From assembly GCF_026898115.1 (NCBI RefSeq), contig NZ_CP114036.1, positions 248,001 to 312,000 of the forward strand: a stretch of 64,000 nucleotides of DNA. Direction: 5' to 3'. This document shows, one piece after another, positions 17,107 through 26,013 of this stretch. The translations under genes and the position numbers were made by a program. The DNA is from Streptomyces sp. S465. Its GTDB lineage: Bacteria; Actinomycetota; Actinomycetes; Streptomycetales; Streptomycetaceae. The notes beneath the pieces were generated by a model. The model was not told the origin of the DNA, did no database searches, and was given only the letters and a program-made list of their open reading frames with translations. Numbering within the stretch: position 1 is the first letter of the stretch; the number at the start of each line of letters is the position of its first letter.

Positions 17107-19431
17107 TCAGCCGTCCCCCGGTCCCGCCAGTGCCTGGATGGTGTCGGCATAGCCCTGGAGGAACGGGTCGAGCTTCTCGTCAGGCAGCCACGCGGGCATG
17201 ACGGCGTCCCATGCGGTCACGCGGATCGCGGCCAGGCGCAGCGCGCTCCATTCGCCCTCGTCGACGAGCATGGAGCGGGCGGTGGCGACCGTATCGGCGA
17301 CGCTGTTCCCGTAACGCTCTGCGAAGAACCGCCTGAACCTTCGCACCGGCGCGTCACCGCTCAGGTAGCCGCGAAAGGCTTCGTCGATTCTGGCCCCCTG
17401 GCGCAGGGCCTGACCTATGAAGTACCCGTCGACGTCGTCGACGAGGTCTTCGAGGGAGAAGCTGGTGGCCGCGTTGACTTTCGCCAGACGATCACTACAG
17501 AAGGCGTAGCCGGAGGGGTAGGCGGCATCGGCGTTGCGCCAGTCGGCGTAGAAGGTGCACAGGTCGCCGCCCCAACCGGCGAAGTCACCGAGACCGGCCG
17601 TGGTGCCGGATCCGGGACCCTTCAGATAGACGCCGCTGGCGGTGGCGCTCAGGTGGTCGGCGTTGATGGTGATGCCGTAGGCCGGATCCTTGTAGGTCGG
17701 GATGCGGGCCGGTCCGTTGGCTTCCGCGTAGGCGATCCACTCGTAGTCGGGATCACCGATCAGTATCTCCCAGCCGTATCTGTTGACGCCCGTCGTGTAC
17801 CGCGGGTGGCGCAGGTATTCCAGCACCCGCAGATTCGGATCGCCGCCGTTGTACCTGACCGCGGTCGCGTACAAGGCGTCGACGTGATCGAGAAAGGCCT
17901 CGACCGTGGCGACTTCTCCGTTGACGCCGTCCGCGCCGACCCCCGGGTCGACCGCGGGCCGGTGGGCGTCGCGGTCGAGGTCGAAGGTGTCCGCGCCGTT
18001 GCTGAATTTGATCTCCTGGATCTGGTTGAACGCCCAGTTGGACGGCAGTGGAAAGCCCAGGTTTCCGGAGTATCCCGAGGACATGCCGGAAACGAAGGAA
18101 CAGGCGGTATAAGCCTCGTCGCTGACCCGGATGCACACGTTGCGCGAGCCGTACACCCCCGCGATGTACCGCTTGCCCTGCGAGACGAGACCGGCCTGGA
18201 CGCCGTGGAAGTACGGGACGATGTTGCTGCTGATCTCCGCGTCGGTGGCGTCGTAGTCAACGGCGAAGTAGATGACGACGCCCCGGGCGAATCCGTACCC
18301 GACCGCTCGGGCATGGGCTCTCACCGCGTGTTGGTATCCCTGTTGGTAGGTGAAGTTCGAAAGATTCCGGGAGTTGTACTGCCAGATGGGGAATACCCGC
18401 AGTCCGCCGGCGAAAATGGCGTCCAGCTCCCCCGGCTGGATCTCCTTGTCGAGCTTGCTGGACTCCTCCTCGTCGAGATACCGCCCCACGACCCCGTATC
18501 CGGCATTCTTCAGCGCCCGCGCCCGATCCAGGGAGATGGGGTATCGGGTGTCGCAGGCGTGTACGGTCCGGTCCGGGTCACCGGTGGACACCAGGAGTTG
18601 CGCCCAGGTGGCGAAGTCCCCGTCGCCATGGTTCTCGAGGAGCGAGAATTCCTGGAACTTCTTGACATATGCGGTGAGTCCGGAGTCGAAGGTGGAGGTG
18701 AATGAGGCGGTGTGCCCGCCAACCTGCCCATTGAACACACAAGCGGCGCTGAACAGCTCCACGAAGACACCGGAGTCTCCCGAGCGGAGCCGGTGATCGC
18801 GCAATCCTTGTCTGGTCGCCGGGCCGAAGCTCCCGGTGACCTGGTCCTCGGGCAGTCCGAGCTCGTATTGGATCGCCTTCATCAGCGCCTGCTGGACGGC
18901 ACGGGAGTAGTGACCGTCGCATGGTCCGATGAAATAGGTGGACTTCCCGACGTACCTGCCGTTGAGCCACTGCTGGATCTCGCGTATGCGCTCGCTGCCC
19001 CCTTGCGTCAGGACGTAGGCGTCCATGGTCAGAATGGCTTTGAACAGTTTCGGCTGGACCCAGCCGTTGGAGAAGATCCCGGCGTTCGCGGCGAGGTCCG
19101 CGACGGCGATCTCCGTGTCGGTGTCGTAGGAGCCGATGCGCGATCCTCCCCAGTACCCCTTGCAGAAGAGTCCGTACTGAAGGATCTTGATGATGTTTCC
19201 GTTGCCGTAGTCCGGTCCGATGTCGCCCTTCTCGCCGAGCTTGGCCAGGGTGGTGGGGCCGAAACTGTCGGACAGTGCGGTGATGCCGAGTTCGTGCTGG
19301 AGGGCCCGGGTGAGGGAGTACATGGTGGCCCACCCGGTGTTACCGGTCTCCGGGCACGTGGTGTACCCGGAAACGGCGCCGTAGGTGGAGTTCACCCATC
19401 TCTGGGCTTCCAGGACTTTTTCGTCTGCCAC
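17107..19431 (-). CDS. DUF1906 glycoside-hydrolase-like protein
   Basis: 774 aa. Two related N-terminal segments (about residues 5-120 and 148-285) resemble peptidoglycan-binding repeats: VLEAQRWVNSTYG and IREIQQWLNGRYV, each with a distal SFGP-T motif. A DUF1906/Rv2525c-like TIM barrel follows (about 293-520; PISLDRARALKNAGYGVVGR, YFAVDYDATDAEI). The last 250 residues are of unknown type. No signal peptide is seen although the barrel family is usually exported. Probably acts on or recognises cell-wall glycan; activity unproven. ATG 19429-19431 has GGAAT upstream (AAAGGAATCCCGTGG). Confidence 0.78.
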   Translation of the reverse strand: MADEKVLEAQRWVNSTYGAVSGYTTCPETGNTGWATMYSLTRALQHELGITALSDSFGPTTLAKLGEKGDIGPDYGNGNIIKILQYGLFCKGYWGGSRIGSYDTDTEIAVADLAANAGIFSNGWVQPKLFKAILTMDAYVLTQGGSERIREIQQWLNGRYVGKSTYFIGPCDGHYSRAVQQALMKAIQYELGLPEDQVTGSFGPATRQGLRDHRLRSGDSGVFVELFSAACVFNGQVGGHTASFTSTFDSGLTAYVKKFQEFSLLENHGDGDFATWAQLLVSTGDPDRTVHACDTRYPISLDRARALKNAGYGVVGRYLDEEESSKLDKEIQPGELDAIFAGGLRVFPIWQYNSRNLSNFTYQQGYQHAVRAHARAVGYGFARGVVIYFAVDYDATDAEISSNIVPYFHGVQAGLVSQGKRYIAGVYGSRNVCIRVSDEAYTACSFVSGMSSGYSGNLGFPLPSNWAFNQIQEIKFSNGADTFDLDRDAHRPAVDPGVGADGVNGEVATVEAFLDHVDALYATAVRYNGGDPNLRVLEYLRHPRYTTGVNRYGWEILIGDPDYEWIAYAEANGPARIPTYKDPAYGITINADHLSATASGVYLKGPGSGTTAGLGDFAGWGGDLCTFYADWRNADAAYPSGYAFCSDRLAKVNAATSFSLEDLVDDVDGYFIGQALRQGARIDEAFRGYLSGDAPVRRFRRFFAERYGNSVADTVATARSMLVDEGEWSALRLAAIRVTAWDAVMPAWLPDEKLDPFLQGYADTIQALAGPGDG

Positions 19432-19456
19432 GGGATTCCTTTCGAACCTGGATGTC

Positions 19457-19915
19457 TCAGCAGTGGCTGATGACCTTGCTCCACTGCGCGTAACCGCCGC
19501 TGTCCAGGTACCAGTCGTTCACATATCCGATGGGCTGGTCACCGCCCCCGACTCCGGACACCAGCATCCAGTAGCGGTAGCCGTGCCCGTCGGCGTCAGC
19601 GTCCCCGGTGGTCCAGCACTCCAGGTGGAGCCAGTCCCCGTTGAAGCGGACGCCGGTGACCTCGCTGCCGTAGTAGGGGTCGACGCGCATCAACAGCCGC
19701 GACCCGGAGTTGATGCCGGTGACTTGGGCGCACCAGGCGGTGGTCCCGGGGCAGTACCGAACCGCCGCCGAGGCGGACGGCGCCGCCACCAGCGACGTCA
19801 GGAGCGCACCGGCCGTGGCCACGGCCGCGACAGCGATCCGTGCTCCGGCCGATGTCATGCGCTTGGTCGTGCTGCGCACACCGGTCCTCAGCTTCCGATA
19901 CACAGAAGGTTCCAT
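19457..19915 (-). CDS. Small secreted SH3-like protein
   Basis: 152 aa. Twin-Lys/Arg N-region, a hydrophobic core (IAVAAVATAGALLTSLVAAP) and an AxA cleavage site (ASA-AVRYC near residue 51). The mature 100-residue part is rich in Trp, Tyr and Gly with four cysteines and ends WYLDSGGYAQWSKVISHC. It resembles small bacterial SH3-type secreted domains of Streptomyces. The ATG at 19913-19915 lies very close to AAAGG; a GTG four codons later (19903) may be the true start. It is 25 bp upstream of the DUF1906 gene and probably in its operon. Confidence 0.7.
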   Translation of the reverse strand: MEPSVYRKLRTGVRSTTKRMTSAGARIAVAAVATAGALLTSLVAAPSASAAVRYCPGTTAWCAQVTGINSGSRLLMRVDPYYGSEVTGVRFNGDWLHLECWTTGDADADGHGYRYWMLVSGVGGGDQPIGYVNDWYLDSGGYAQWSKVISHC

Positions 19916-20071
19916 CCTTTCGTCCGAGGCTCTGAGAGGGGCGGCGCGAGACGTTCTGGGGCAGCGCCCGGCCGGCGATCTGCTTCCGGTGCCGCTCGTC
20001 CCTCGGCCGCTCGATGACGAGCTTGGACGAAAGCGCTCTCGCGCCGCTGTCCTGCCGCTGTCGTGAGCAGG

Positions 20072-20100
20072 CTGACAGTGATCGCCCGCGTTTCTATGCT
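20072..20100 (+). promoter_or_regulatory. Promoter of the SARP regulator gene
   Basis: -35 CTGACA (20072-20077) and -10 TATGCT (20095-20100) separated by 17 bp, 38 bp before the ATG at 20138. The match to the HrdB-type consensus is good. The remaining divergent region (19916-20071) shows no further gene. Confidence 0.65.
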
Positions 20101-20137
20101 GGTTATCCGTCGGCGTGCAGATCAGGGGGGACACGAC

Positions 20138-23137
20138 ATGACGACGGTGCGGTTCGAGCTGTGGGGGCCCATGCGGGTGTTCGTCGACGGCCGGGAGGCA
20201 TCGATACCGGCCGCGAAACACCGCGCCCTCCTCGCGGCGCTGCTGCTCAGGGCGGGCCAATCCGTCCCGGTGAGCGACCTCGTCGACCGGTTGTGGGACA
20301 CCGATCCCCCGCTCAGGGCCAAGGCTGTGCTACAGACCTATGTGTTACGCGCGCGCCGAGCGCTGGGACCTGCCGCCCATCTGCTGCGCACGACCACCGG
20401 GGGGTACCTCCTCGCAGTGGAGCCGCACGCCCTGGACGTCACGGAGTTCCGGGACCTGACGGCACGAGCGGCCCGCCACGCGGGCAGCAAAGAGGCCACC
20501 GCGGAGGAGGCCTGCCTGGCACAAGCGGTGGCTCTCCGCCGCGGCCCCCTGCTCGCGGACGTCCCCTCCGAGGTGCTGCATCGCGAGGAGGTGCCCCACT
20601 GGGAGGAGCTGCACCTGACAGCGTGCGAGCGGCTTGCCGAGCTGGAGCTCGAGCAGGGCCGCCTCACCCAGTCGCTCGCCCGTCTCACAGCGCTCTCCGC
20701 CGCCCATCCGCTGCGGGAGCGACTGTGGTACCTGCGCATGCTCGCCTTGTACCGCGGCGGACGGCAGGCCGACGCGCTGCGCGCCTACCGCGAGCTGCAT
20801 CGCCTTCTCGACGAAGAACTGGCGGTCGCCCCATCGGCCCGCCTACAGGAGCTGCACCAGGCCATCCTGGCCGGTGCGCCCGAGCTGCTGCCGCCGGCAC
20901 CGGAACAGGCGACCACCGCCCCACCCGCTCAGGACGGAACGTCTCCCAAGCCGCCTGTGTTCTCCCCCTGGACGGCGGCGTGCCAACTTCCTCCCTCACC
21001 CTCGGCCTTCGTCGGCCGGACGGCGGCCCTGTCGGCGATATCGCGGCACTTGGCACCGTCCGCGCGCACCGAGGGCAACGTCCCCGTGCTCAACGTCTGC
21101 GGGCCGCCCGGCGTCGGCAAGACGGCACTGGCGGTCACGGCCGCCCACAGCCTCAGCGGCCACTACCCGGACGGCCAGTGGTACCTCCCCCTGGCGGGGG
21201 CCACGCCGGCCCCCCGAGACCCCGCTGAGGTGCTGGCCGATCTGCTGCACCTGGCGGGCTGCCAGGGGCCGCTGCCGCAGACCCTCGAGGCCCGGACCGC
21301 GGCACTGCGCGGCCGCCTCACCGGGCGCCGCGTCCTGCTGGTGCTCGACGACGCCCGCGACACCGAACAGATCACGCCCCTGCTGCCCGGAACCGCCGGG
21401 TGTGCCGCGCTGGTCACCAGCCGCCGCATGAGTACCGCGTCAGCGGGCATCCACGATCTGCCGCTGTCCTCGCTCAGCCCGGACGAATCCGTTGCACTGC
21501 TGGAACGGCTGCTCGGGCGGCGACGTGTCCACGACGAGCCGGAGGCGTGCCGGGAGACCGTCCGGCTGTGCGGTCACCTCCCCTTGGCCCTGCGCGTCGC
21601 CGCGGCGCGGCTGTCCCGCCGCCCCGATGCCAGTCTGGCGTCCTTCGTGGCCCGGCTGGACAGCCCCCGGCGCCGTCTGGACGAGCTCTCCGAGGGCGAC
21701 GTAGGACTGCGCACCCTGTTCGACTACTCCTACGCGGTCATGACGCTGGGTGATCAGCGTGCCTTCCGAATGCTCGGTCTGCTGCCGCATTCCCACTTCG
21801 CGTGCTGGATGCTCGGTGCCCTGCTGGGCGGCGACGGTGACCGGGCCACGGAGCGTCTCGTCGCGGGCAATCTGGTGGAGCCCGCCGGCACCGACCTGGC
21901 AGGCGAACCCGTCTACCGCCTCCACGACTTACTGGCCGTCCACGCCCGCGAACGCGCCACCCTCACCGACGGGCCCCACGACGCCACGGAGATCGCCGCC
22001 GCACAGGACCGTCTGCTGGACGCGGTGGTCCTTCTCGCGACCACCGCCTACGCCCGCGGCGCCCGGTCCGCGGACGACCTGCCACCGGACGACACTCCCG
22101 TGCCTCCGGTACTGGCCGGCCATGACGTCGAGCGGCTTCTCGCGCACCCCACCCGCTGGATGCGTGCCAACCGGTCGCACCTCGAGGCGCTCATCGAGGA
22201 CGCCTGCGCCCGGGGCCGCTACCCGGCCGCGGCGCGCCTGACCGACACCGTGCTGGCCACCTTGGGGGAGCCCGGCGATGCCCCCAGGCTGCTCCGGCAT
22301 TACCAAGCCGTGGAGCGAACAGCCGCGGCCGCCGGTGACGAGCGCCTCGCCTGGCGTGCCGCCTACGGACGCGCCCAGTCCCTGCTGTACGAGGACGCCC
22401 CTCGCGCACGCGACATCTTCGCCGAGTGCGTCCAGGCCTTCAAACGGCTCGGTGCCCAGCGGGAATACCTCTACAGCCTCTCCGGACTCTCCTACTGCGA
22501 GGAGACGCTCGGGAACACCGAGGCTCAGCTGGACCATGCCCGGGAGGCGGCGAGACTCGCCGATCGCTCGTTCTCGCCGGCCGACAAGGGGGTCGCGCTG
22601 CGCGCCCTGGGAGCAGCGCTGCACACGGCCGGACAGTCCCAGGAGGCTCTCACCGTCTACGAGGAAGCGGCCGGAATCGCCCGTGCCCAAGGACTCGCCC
22701 AGGCGGAAGCCACGACACTCTACGGCCTGGCCCGCAGCGCGGTCGCGGTCGGCCGTCTCGCTCGGGCGCGGTCCGCGTGCGGACGTGCGCTCACTTTGTA
22801 CGAGGAGGTGGGAAGCGCGCACGGCGCCGCCTGGATAACGCTCATGACCGCGACCGTCGCCCTGGAGGACGGCACACCGGGGGAGTCGGCTTCGCTGGCC
22901 GCCCGTGCGATGGTCCTGCTGCGCGAATGCGGTGATCTGCGGGGTGCGGCGACCGCGATGCTGCGGCGCGGCGAAGCACTGCTGGCCGACGGCCGCCCGG
23001 CAGAAGCGCGTGCGGTGCTGCGTGAGGCCGTCGCCGAACTCGACAGGACCGGCGCGCGAGGCCACCACGCCAGGGCGGTCGCCTTGCTCACCAGGGTGGA
23101 GGGGGAGACGCCCCGCGCGTCACCCGCTCAGCCGTGA
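20138..23137 (+). CDS. AfsR/SARP-family regulator with NB-ARC and TPR domains
   Basis: 999 aa from ATG 20138, with AGGGGGG 7 nt upstream. Order: OmpR-type winged HTH (about residues 15-95; LRAKAVLQTYVLRARRALG), bacterial transcriptional activation domain (about 100-245), Pro/Ala linker, NB-ARC ATPase (Walker A GPPGVGKTA near 320, Walker B VLLVLDDARD near 398), and a TPR-rich C-terminal half. This is the AfsR architecture, a pathway-type activator of secondary metabolism. Codons 70 (20345-20347) and 598 (21929-21931) are TTA, implying dependence on the bldA tRNA. No biosynthetic cluster lies immediately beside it. Confidence 0.9.
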   Translation: MTTVRFELWGPMRVFVDGREASIPAAKHRALLAALLLRAGQSVPVSDLVDRLWDTDPPLRAKAVLQTYVLRARRALGPAAHLLRTTTGGYLLAVEPHALDVTEFRDLTARAARHAGSKEATAEEACLAQAVALRRGPLLADVPSEVLHREEVPHWEELHLTACERLAELELEQGRLTQSLARLTALSAAHPLRERLWYLRMLALYRGGRQADALRAYRELHRLLDEELAVAPSARLQELHQAILAGAPELLPPAPEQATTAPPAQDGTSPKPPVFSPWTAACQLPPSPSAFVGRTAALSAISRHLAPSARTEGNVPVLNVCGPPGVGKTALAVTAAHSLSGHYPDGQWYLPLAGATPAPRDPAEVLADLLHLAGCQGPLPQTLEARTAALRGRLTGRRVLLVLDDARDTEQITPLLPGTAGCAALVTSRRMSTASAGIHDLPLSSLSPDESVALLERLLGRRRVHDEPEACRETVRLCGHLPLALRVAAARLSRRPDASLASFVARLDSPRRRLDELSEGDVGLRTLFDYSYAVMTLGDQRAFRMLGLLPHSHFACWMLGALLGGDGDRATERLVAGNLVEPAGTDLAGEPVYRLHDLLAVHARERATLTDGPHDATEIAAAQDRLLDAVVLLATTAYARGARSADDLPPDDTPVPPVLAGHDVERLLAHPTRWMRANRSHLEALIEDACARGRYPAAARLTDTVLATLGEPGDAPRLLRHYQAVERTAAAAGDERLAWRAAYGRAQSLLYEDAPRARDIFAECVQAFKRLGAQREYLYSLSGLSYCEETLGNTEAQLDHAREAARLADRSFSPADKGVALRALGAALHTAGQSQEALTVYEEAAGIARAQGLAQAEATTLYGLARSAVAVGRLARARSACGRALTLYEEVGSAHGAAWITLMTATVALEDGTPGESASLAARAMVLLRECGDLRGAATAMLRRGEALLADGRPAEARAVLREAVAELDRTGARGHHARAVALLTRVEGETPRASPAQP

Positions 23138-23217
23138 ACGGCCGAGTCGGCGTGGCGTGACAGACTTCTGATGCTCGCCCTGGGCGAGCCCCGTTCCACC
23201 GCAGAGGAGCATTCCGC

Positions 23218-24273
23218 GTGACCGCCACGCTCGACCACCCCCTCGTCACAGCGGCCCGTCGGCTGGCCGACGACGTCCTCTCCCCCGCCGCCGAGGCGCA
23301 CGACCGGGAGGGCGTCACGCCCGCGGCCATCGACTCCGTCAAGGCGTCGGGCGTGCTGGGGGTGAGCGCACCGGCGGCGTACGGCGGCGCGGAGGCTCCG
23401 GCGGCCGTCGGCCGGGAGATCGCCGAGATTCTCGCGGGCGCCTGCTGTTCGACGTTCTTCGTCCAGGCCCAGCACCACACGCCGGTGCGCATGCTGGCCG
23501 AGGGCGAGGAGGCGATACGGAGGCGGTGGCTGCGCCCGCTGAGCGAGGGCACGCTGCTCGCCGGAATCGCCTTCTCGCACCTGCGCGCCTACCCGGAGCT
23601 GCCCGTGCGGGCCACCCGGGTGGCGGGCGGCTGGCGCTTCGACGGACGTGTGCCCTGGTACACCGGCTGGGGGCTGAACGACGTGTTCCTGCTGGGCGGT
23701 GCGACCGAGGACGGCGAGGTGGTCTTCGCCGGCGTCGCCGCCCGCGAGCAGCCGGGCCTCACCGCCACGGACCCGCTCCAGCTCGCCGCGCTCACCGGTG
23801 CGCGGACGGTGGGGCTGTTGCTCGACGGGCTCGTGCTGCCCGACGAGGCGGTGGTGGTGCGCCTTCCGTACGAGCGCTGGGCGACGGAGGACCGCCCGAA
23901 GAACACCAACACCAACCCCGCCGTCTTCGGCGTGGCCCGCGCCGCGCTCGACCTCCTCGACGCGTCCGGCGACGGCGAGGCCAAGGAGACGGCGGGTGTG
24001 CTGCGCGAACGCCTGGCCGCGGCACGCCGCGACGCCTACGCCCTGATCGATGAGGTGCCACCCGCCGAGCGGCTGGACGACCGGCTCGCGGTCAAGGTCC
24101 GGGCCTACGACCTGATGCGCGCCGCCACCACGGCCGCGATCGCCGCGGGCGGCGGCCGTGCCTTCGGCCTCTCCCACCCGGCCCAGCGCCTCGCCAGGGA
24201 GGGCCTGTTCCTCGTCGTCCAGGGCCAGACCCGCGAGGTCCGCACGGCCCACCTGGAGGCCCTGCGGTCCTGA
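23218..24273 (+). CDS. Acyl-CoA dehydrogenase-family flavoprotein
   Basis: 351 aa from GTG 23218, with AGAGGAG 8 nt upstream. Acyl-CoA dehydrogenase fold: an N-terminal helical domain (SGVLGVSAPAAYGGAEAPAA), a middle beta domain (GIAFSHLR, GWRFDGRVPWYTGW), and a helical C-terminus with HPAQRLAREGLFLVVQGQT. It is shorter than classical enzymes and the catalytic base is not evident, so it may belong to the nonclassical flavin-dependent (DszC/monooxygenase-like) branch. It follows the SARP gene by 80 bp. Confidence 0.75.
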   Translation: MTATLDHPLVTAARRLADDVLSPAAEAHDREGVTPAAIDSVKASGVLGVSAPAAYGGAEAPAAVGREIAEILAGACCSTFFVQAQHHTPVRMLAEGEEAIRRRWLRPLSEGTLLAGIAFSHLRAYPELPVRATRVAGGWRFDGRVPWYTGWGLNDVFLLGGATEDGEVVFAGVAAREQPGLTATDPLQLAALTGARTVGLLLDGLVLPDEAVVVRLPYERWATEDRPKNTNTNPAVFGVARAALDLLDASGDGEAKETAGVLRERLAAARRDAYALIDEVPPAERLDDRLAVKVRAYDLMRAATTAAIAAGGGRAFGLSHPAQRLAREGLFLVVQGQTREVRTAHLEALRS

Positions 24274-24416
24274 CACGGTGCGGCCGCGACTTCGGGTGTC
24301 CTTCCGTGGGTCGGCATGGGCACGGCGCGGTGACCGCTATGCGGACGCATGTGCGAATACCTGCCCGGTCATGCATACGATCCCGCAGTACGTCCCTGCA
24401 CCACCGGAAGGCTCCC

Positions 24417-25901
24417 GTGAGCTCCACCTCTCCCCAACCCGCCACCACGTCGTCGAAGACGGCGTCCGGCACGGCGCTGATCCGTTCGGCGGCCGACGTC
24501 TCCGATCTGGTCAATTCGGGCACCGCACGCGGCCGGCACGCGCGCATGATCGTGATCATCGCACTCGGCGGGATCTTCCTCGACGCCTACGACCTGAGCT
24601 CCCTGGCGTACGGGCTGCCCGACATCACCCAGCAGTTCGGCCTCAGCTCCAGCCTGGCCGGGCTGGTCACCGCCTCGATCAGCATCGGTTCGCTGCTGGG
24701 TGCCCTGGTCGGCGGCTGGCTGGTGGACCGCATAGGCCGCTACCGGGTCTTCATGGCCAACATGCTCTTCTTCGTCGTCACCGCCCTGGTGTGCGCGGTG
24801 GCCCAGGACACGTGGACGCTGATCGCCGCGCGCTTCGTGATGGGCATCGGCGTCGGCATGGACATCCCGGTCGCCATCGCGTTCCTCGCCGAGTTCTCCC
24901 GGCTGCGGGGCAAGGGGAGCAAGGGCTCGCGCACAGCCGCCTGGTCGCCCGCCTGGTACGCGGCGACCAGCGGCTGCTACCTGGTGATCATGCTGCTGTA
25001 CTTCCTCCTGCCGGACGCCCAGCTGGGCTGGCTGTGGCGGTTCACCGTCGGCTTCGGGGCGGTGCCCGCGCTGGTCGTGCTGCTGCTGCGCCGGCGCTAT
25101 ATGAACGAGTCCCCGACCTGGGCCGCCGACCAGGGTGACCTGGAGGGCGCGGCGCGGATCCTGCGTGAGTCCTACGGTGTGGACGCCCGTGTCGCCGACG
25201 GCGTGCCCGCGCGGACACCCCGTTCGCCCCGGCCCGGACTGAGCGCCTACGCCCGGCTCTTCACCCCGCCCTACCGCGCACGCACGATCCAATCGGTGAC
25301 GGTCGGGGTGGCCGAGACCTTCGGCTACAACGCGGTCGCGTTCGGGCTGCCGATCATCATCGCCACGCTGATGACCCAGGCCCCGCTGACCACGATCGCG
25401 TCCTCCTTCGCCCTGAACCTCGTCTTCGCCCTGACCGGCGGGCTGCTCGGCATCCGCTGGGCGTCGACCCGTGGCGCCTGGCCGATGATGACGCTGGGCT
25501 TCGCGATCCAGCTCGTCGCCATCGTGGCGCTCGGCCTGATCGGGAAGCCGTCCGGGACGGGCGTGGTGACGGCGTCGATCCTGATGCTCGGCGCCTTCAT
25601 GTTCGCCCAGGGCTTCGGGCCGGGCGCGCACATCATGAGCTATGCCTCGCTGGGCTTCCCGACCTCGATGCGCGGCGTCAGCATCGGCTTCAACCAGGCC
25701 GTCCTGCGCCTCGGGTCGACGCTGACGCTGTTCTTCTTCCCCATCCTCAGCAGCGGCCTGGGAACGGACGTGTACTGGGTCATCCTCGCCGCTCCCGTCC
25801 TCGGCCTGATCGCCCTCCTCGTGAAGCGCTGGGAGCCGGTCGGCTTCGACGCGGACGCGGAGGAGCGGGCCCGGGTCGGAGCCGAGACGGCTCGGGGCTG
25901 A
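24417..25901 (+). CDS. MFS transporter, sugar-porter-like
   Basis: 494 aa from GTG 24417, with AAGG 6 nt upstream. Twelve predicted membrane helices beginning near residue 45 (MIVIIALGGIFLDAYDL). The MFS signature between helices 2 and 3 is GGWLVDRIGRYRVF, and the central loop carries RRRYMNESPTWAADQG. It resembles sugar-porter/metabolite:H+ symporters; the substrate is not predictable. It follows the acyl-CoA dehydrogenase-like gene by 143 bp on the same strand and ends at a bidirectional hairpin. Confidence 0.82.
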   Translation: MSSTSPQPATTSSKTASGTALIRSAADVSDLVNSGTARGRHARMIVIIALGGIFLDAYDLSSLAYGLPDITQQFGLSSSLAGLVTASISIGSLLGALVGGWLVDRIGRYRVFMANMLFFVVTALVCAVAQDTWTLIAARFVMGIGVGMDIPVAIAFLAEFSRLRGKGSKGSRTAAWSPAWYAATSGCYLVIMLLYFLLPDAQLGWLWRFTVGFGAVPALVVLLLRRRYMNESPTWAADQGDLEGAARILRESYGVDARVADGVPARTPRSPRPGLSAYARLFTPPYRARTIQSVTVGVAETFGYNAVAFGLPIIIATLMTQAPLTTIASSFALNLVFALTGGLLGIRWASTRGAWPMMTLGFAIQLVAIVALGLIGKPSGTGVVTASILMLGAFMFAQGFGPGAHIMSYASLGFPTSMRGVSIGFNQAVLRLGSTLTLFFFPILSSGLGTDVYWVILAAPVLGLIALLVKRWEPVGFDADAEERARVGAETARG

Positions 25902-25969
25902 ACCCCGGGAAACCCGCCCGGAATGGTGTGTCCGGCTTCGGGCCGGTCCAGGGGCGCCAGGGAGAAGGC

Positions 25970-26006
25970 CCGCATCGGGATCGCCGGCGAGGCGGTCCCG
26001 ATGCGG
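25970..26006. terminator. Bidirectional hairpin between MFS and amidohydrolase genes
   Basis: Perfect 11-bp arms CCGCATCGGGA and TCCCGATGCGG enclosing a smaller GC-rich stem, placed between two convergent genes (stops at 25901 and 26014). Confidence 0.65.
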
Positions 26007-26013
26007 ACCCGGC

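Noticed and set aside
16585..18705. 706-codon plus-strand open frame
   Set aside because: Overlaps the DUF2690 gene in another frame and then runs antisense to the DUF1906 gene; no recognisable domain.
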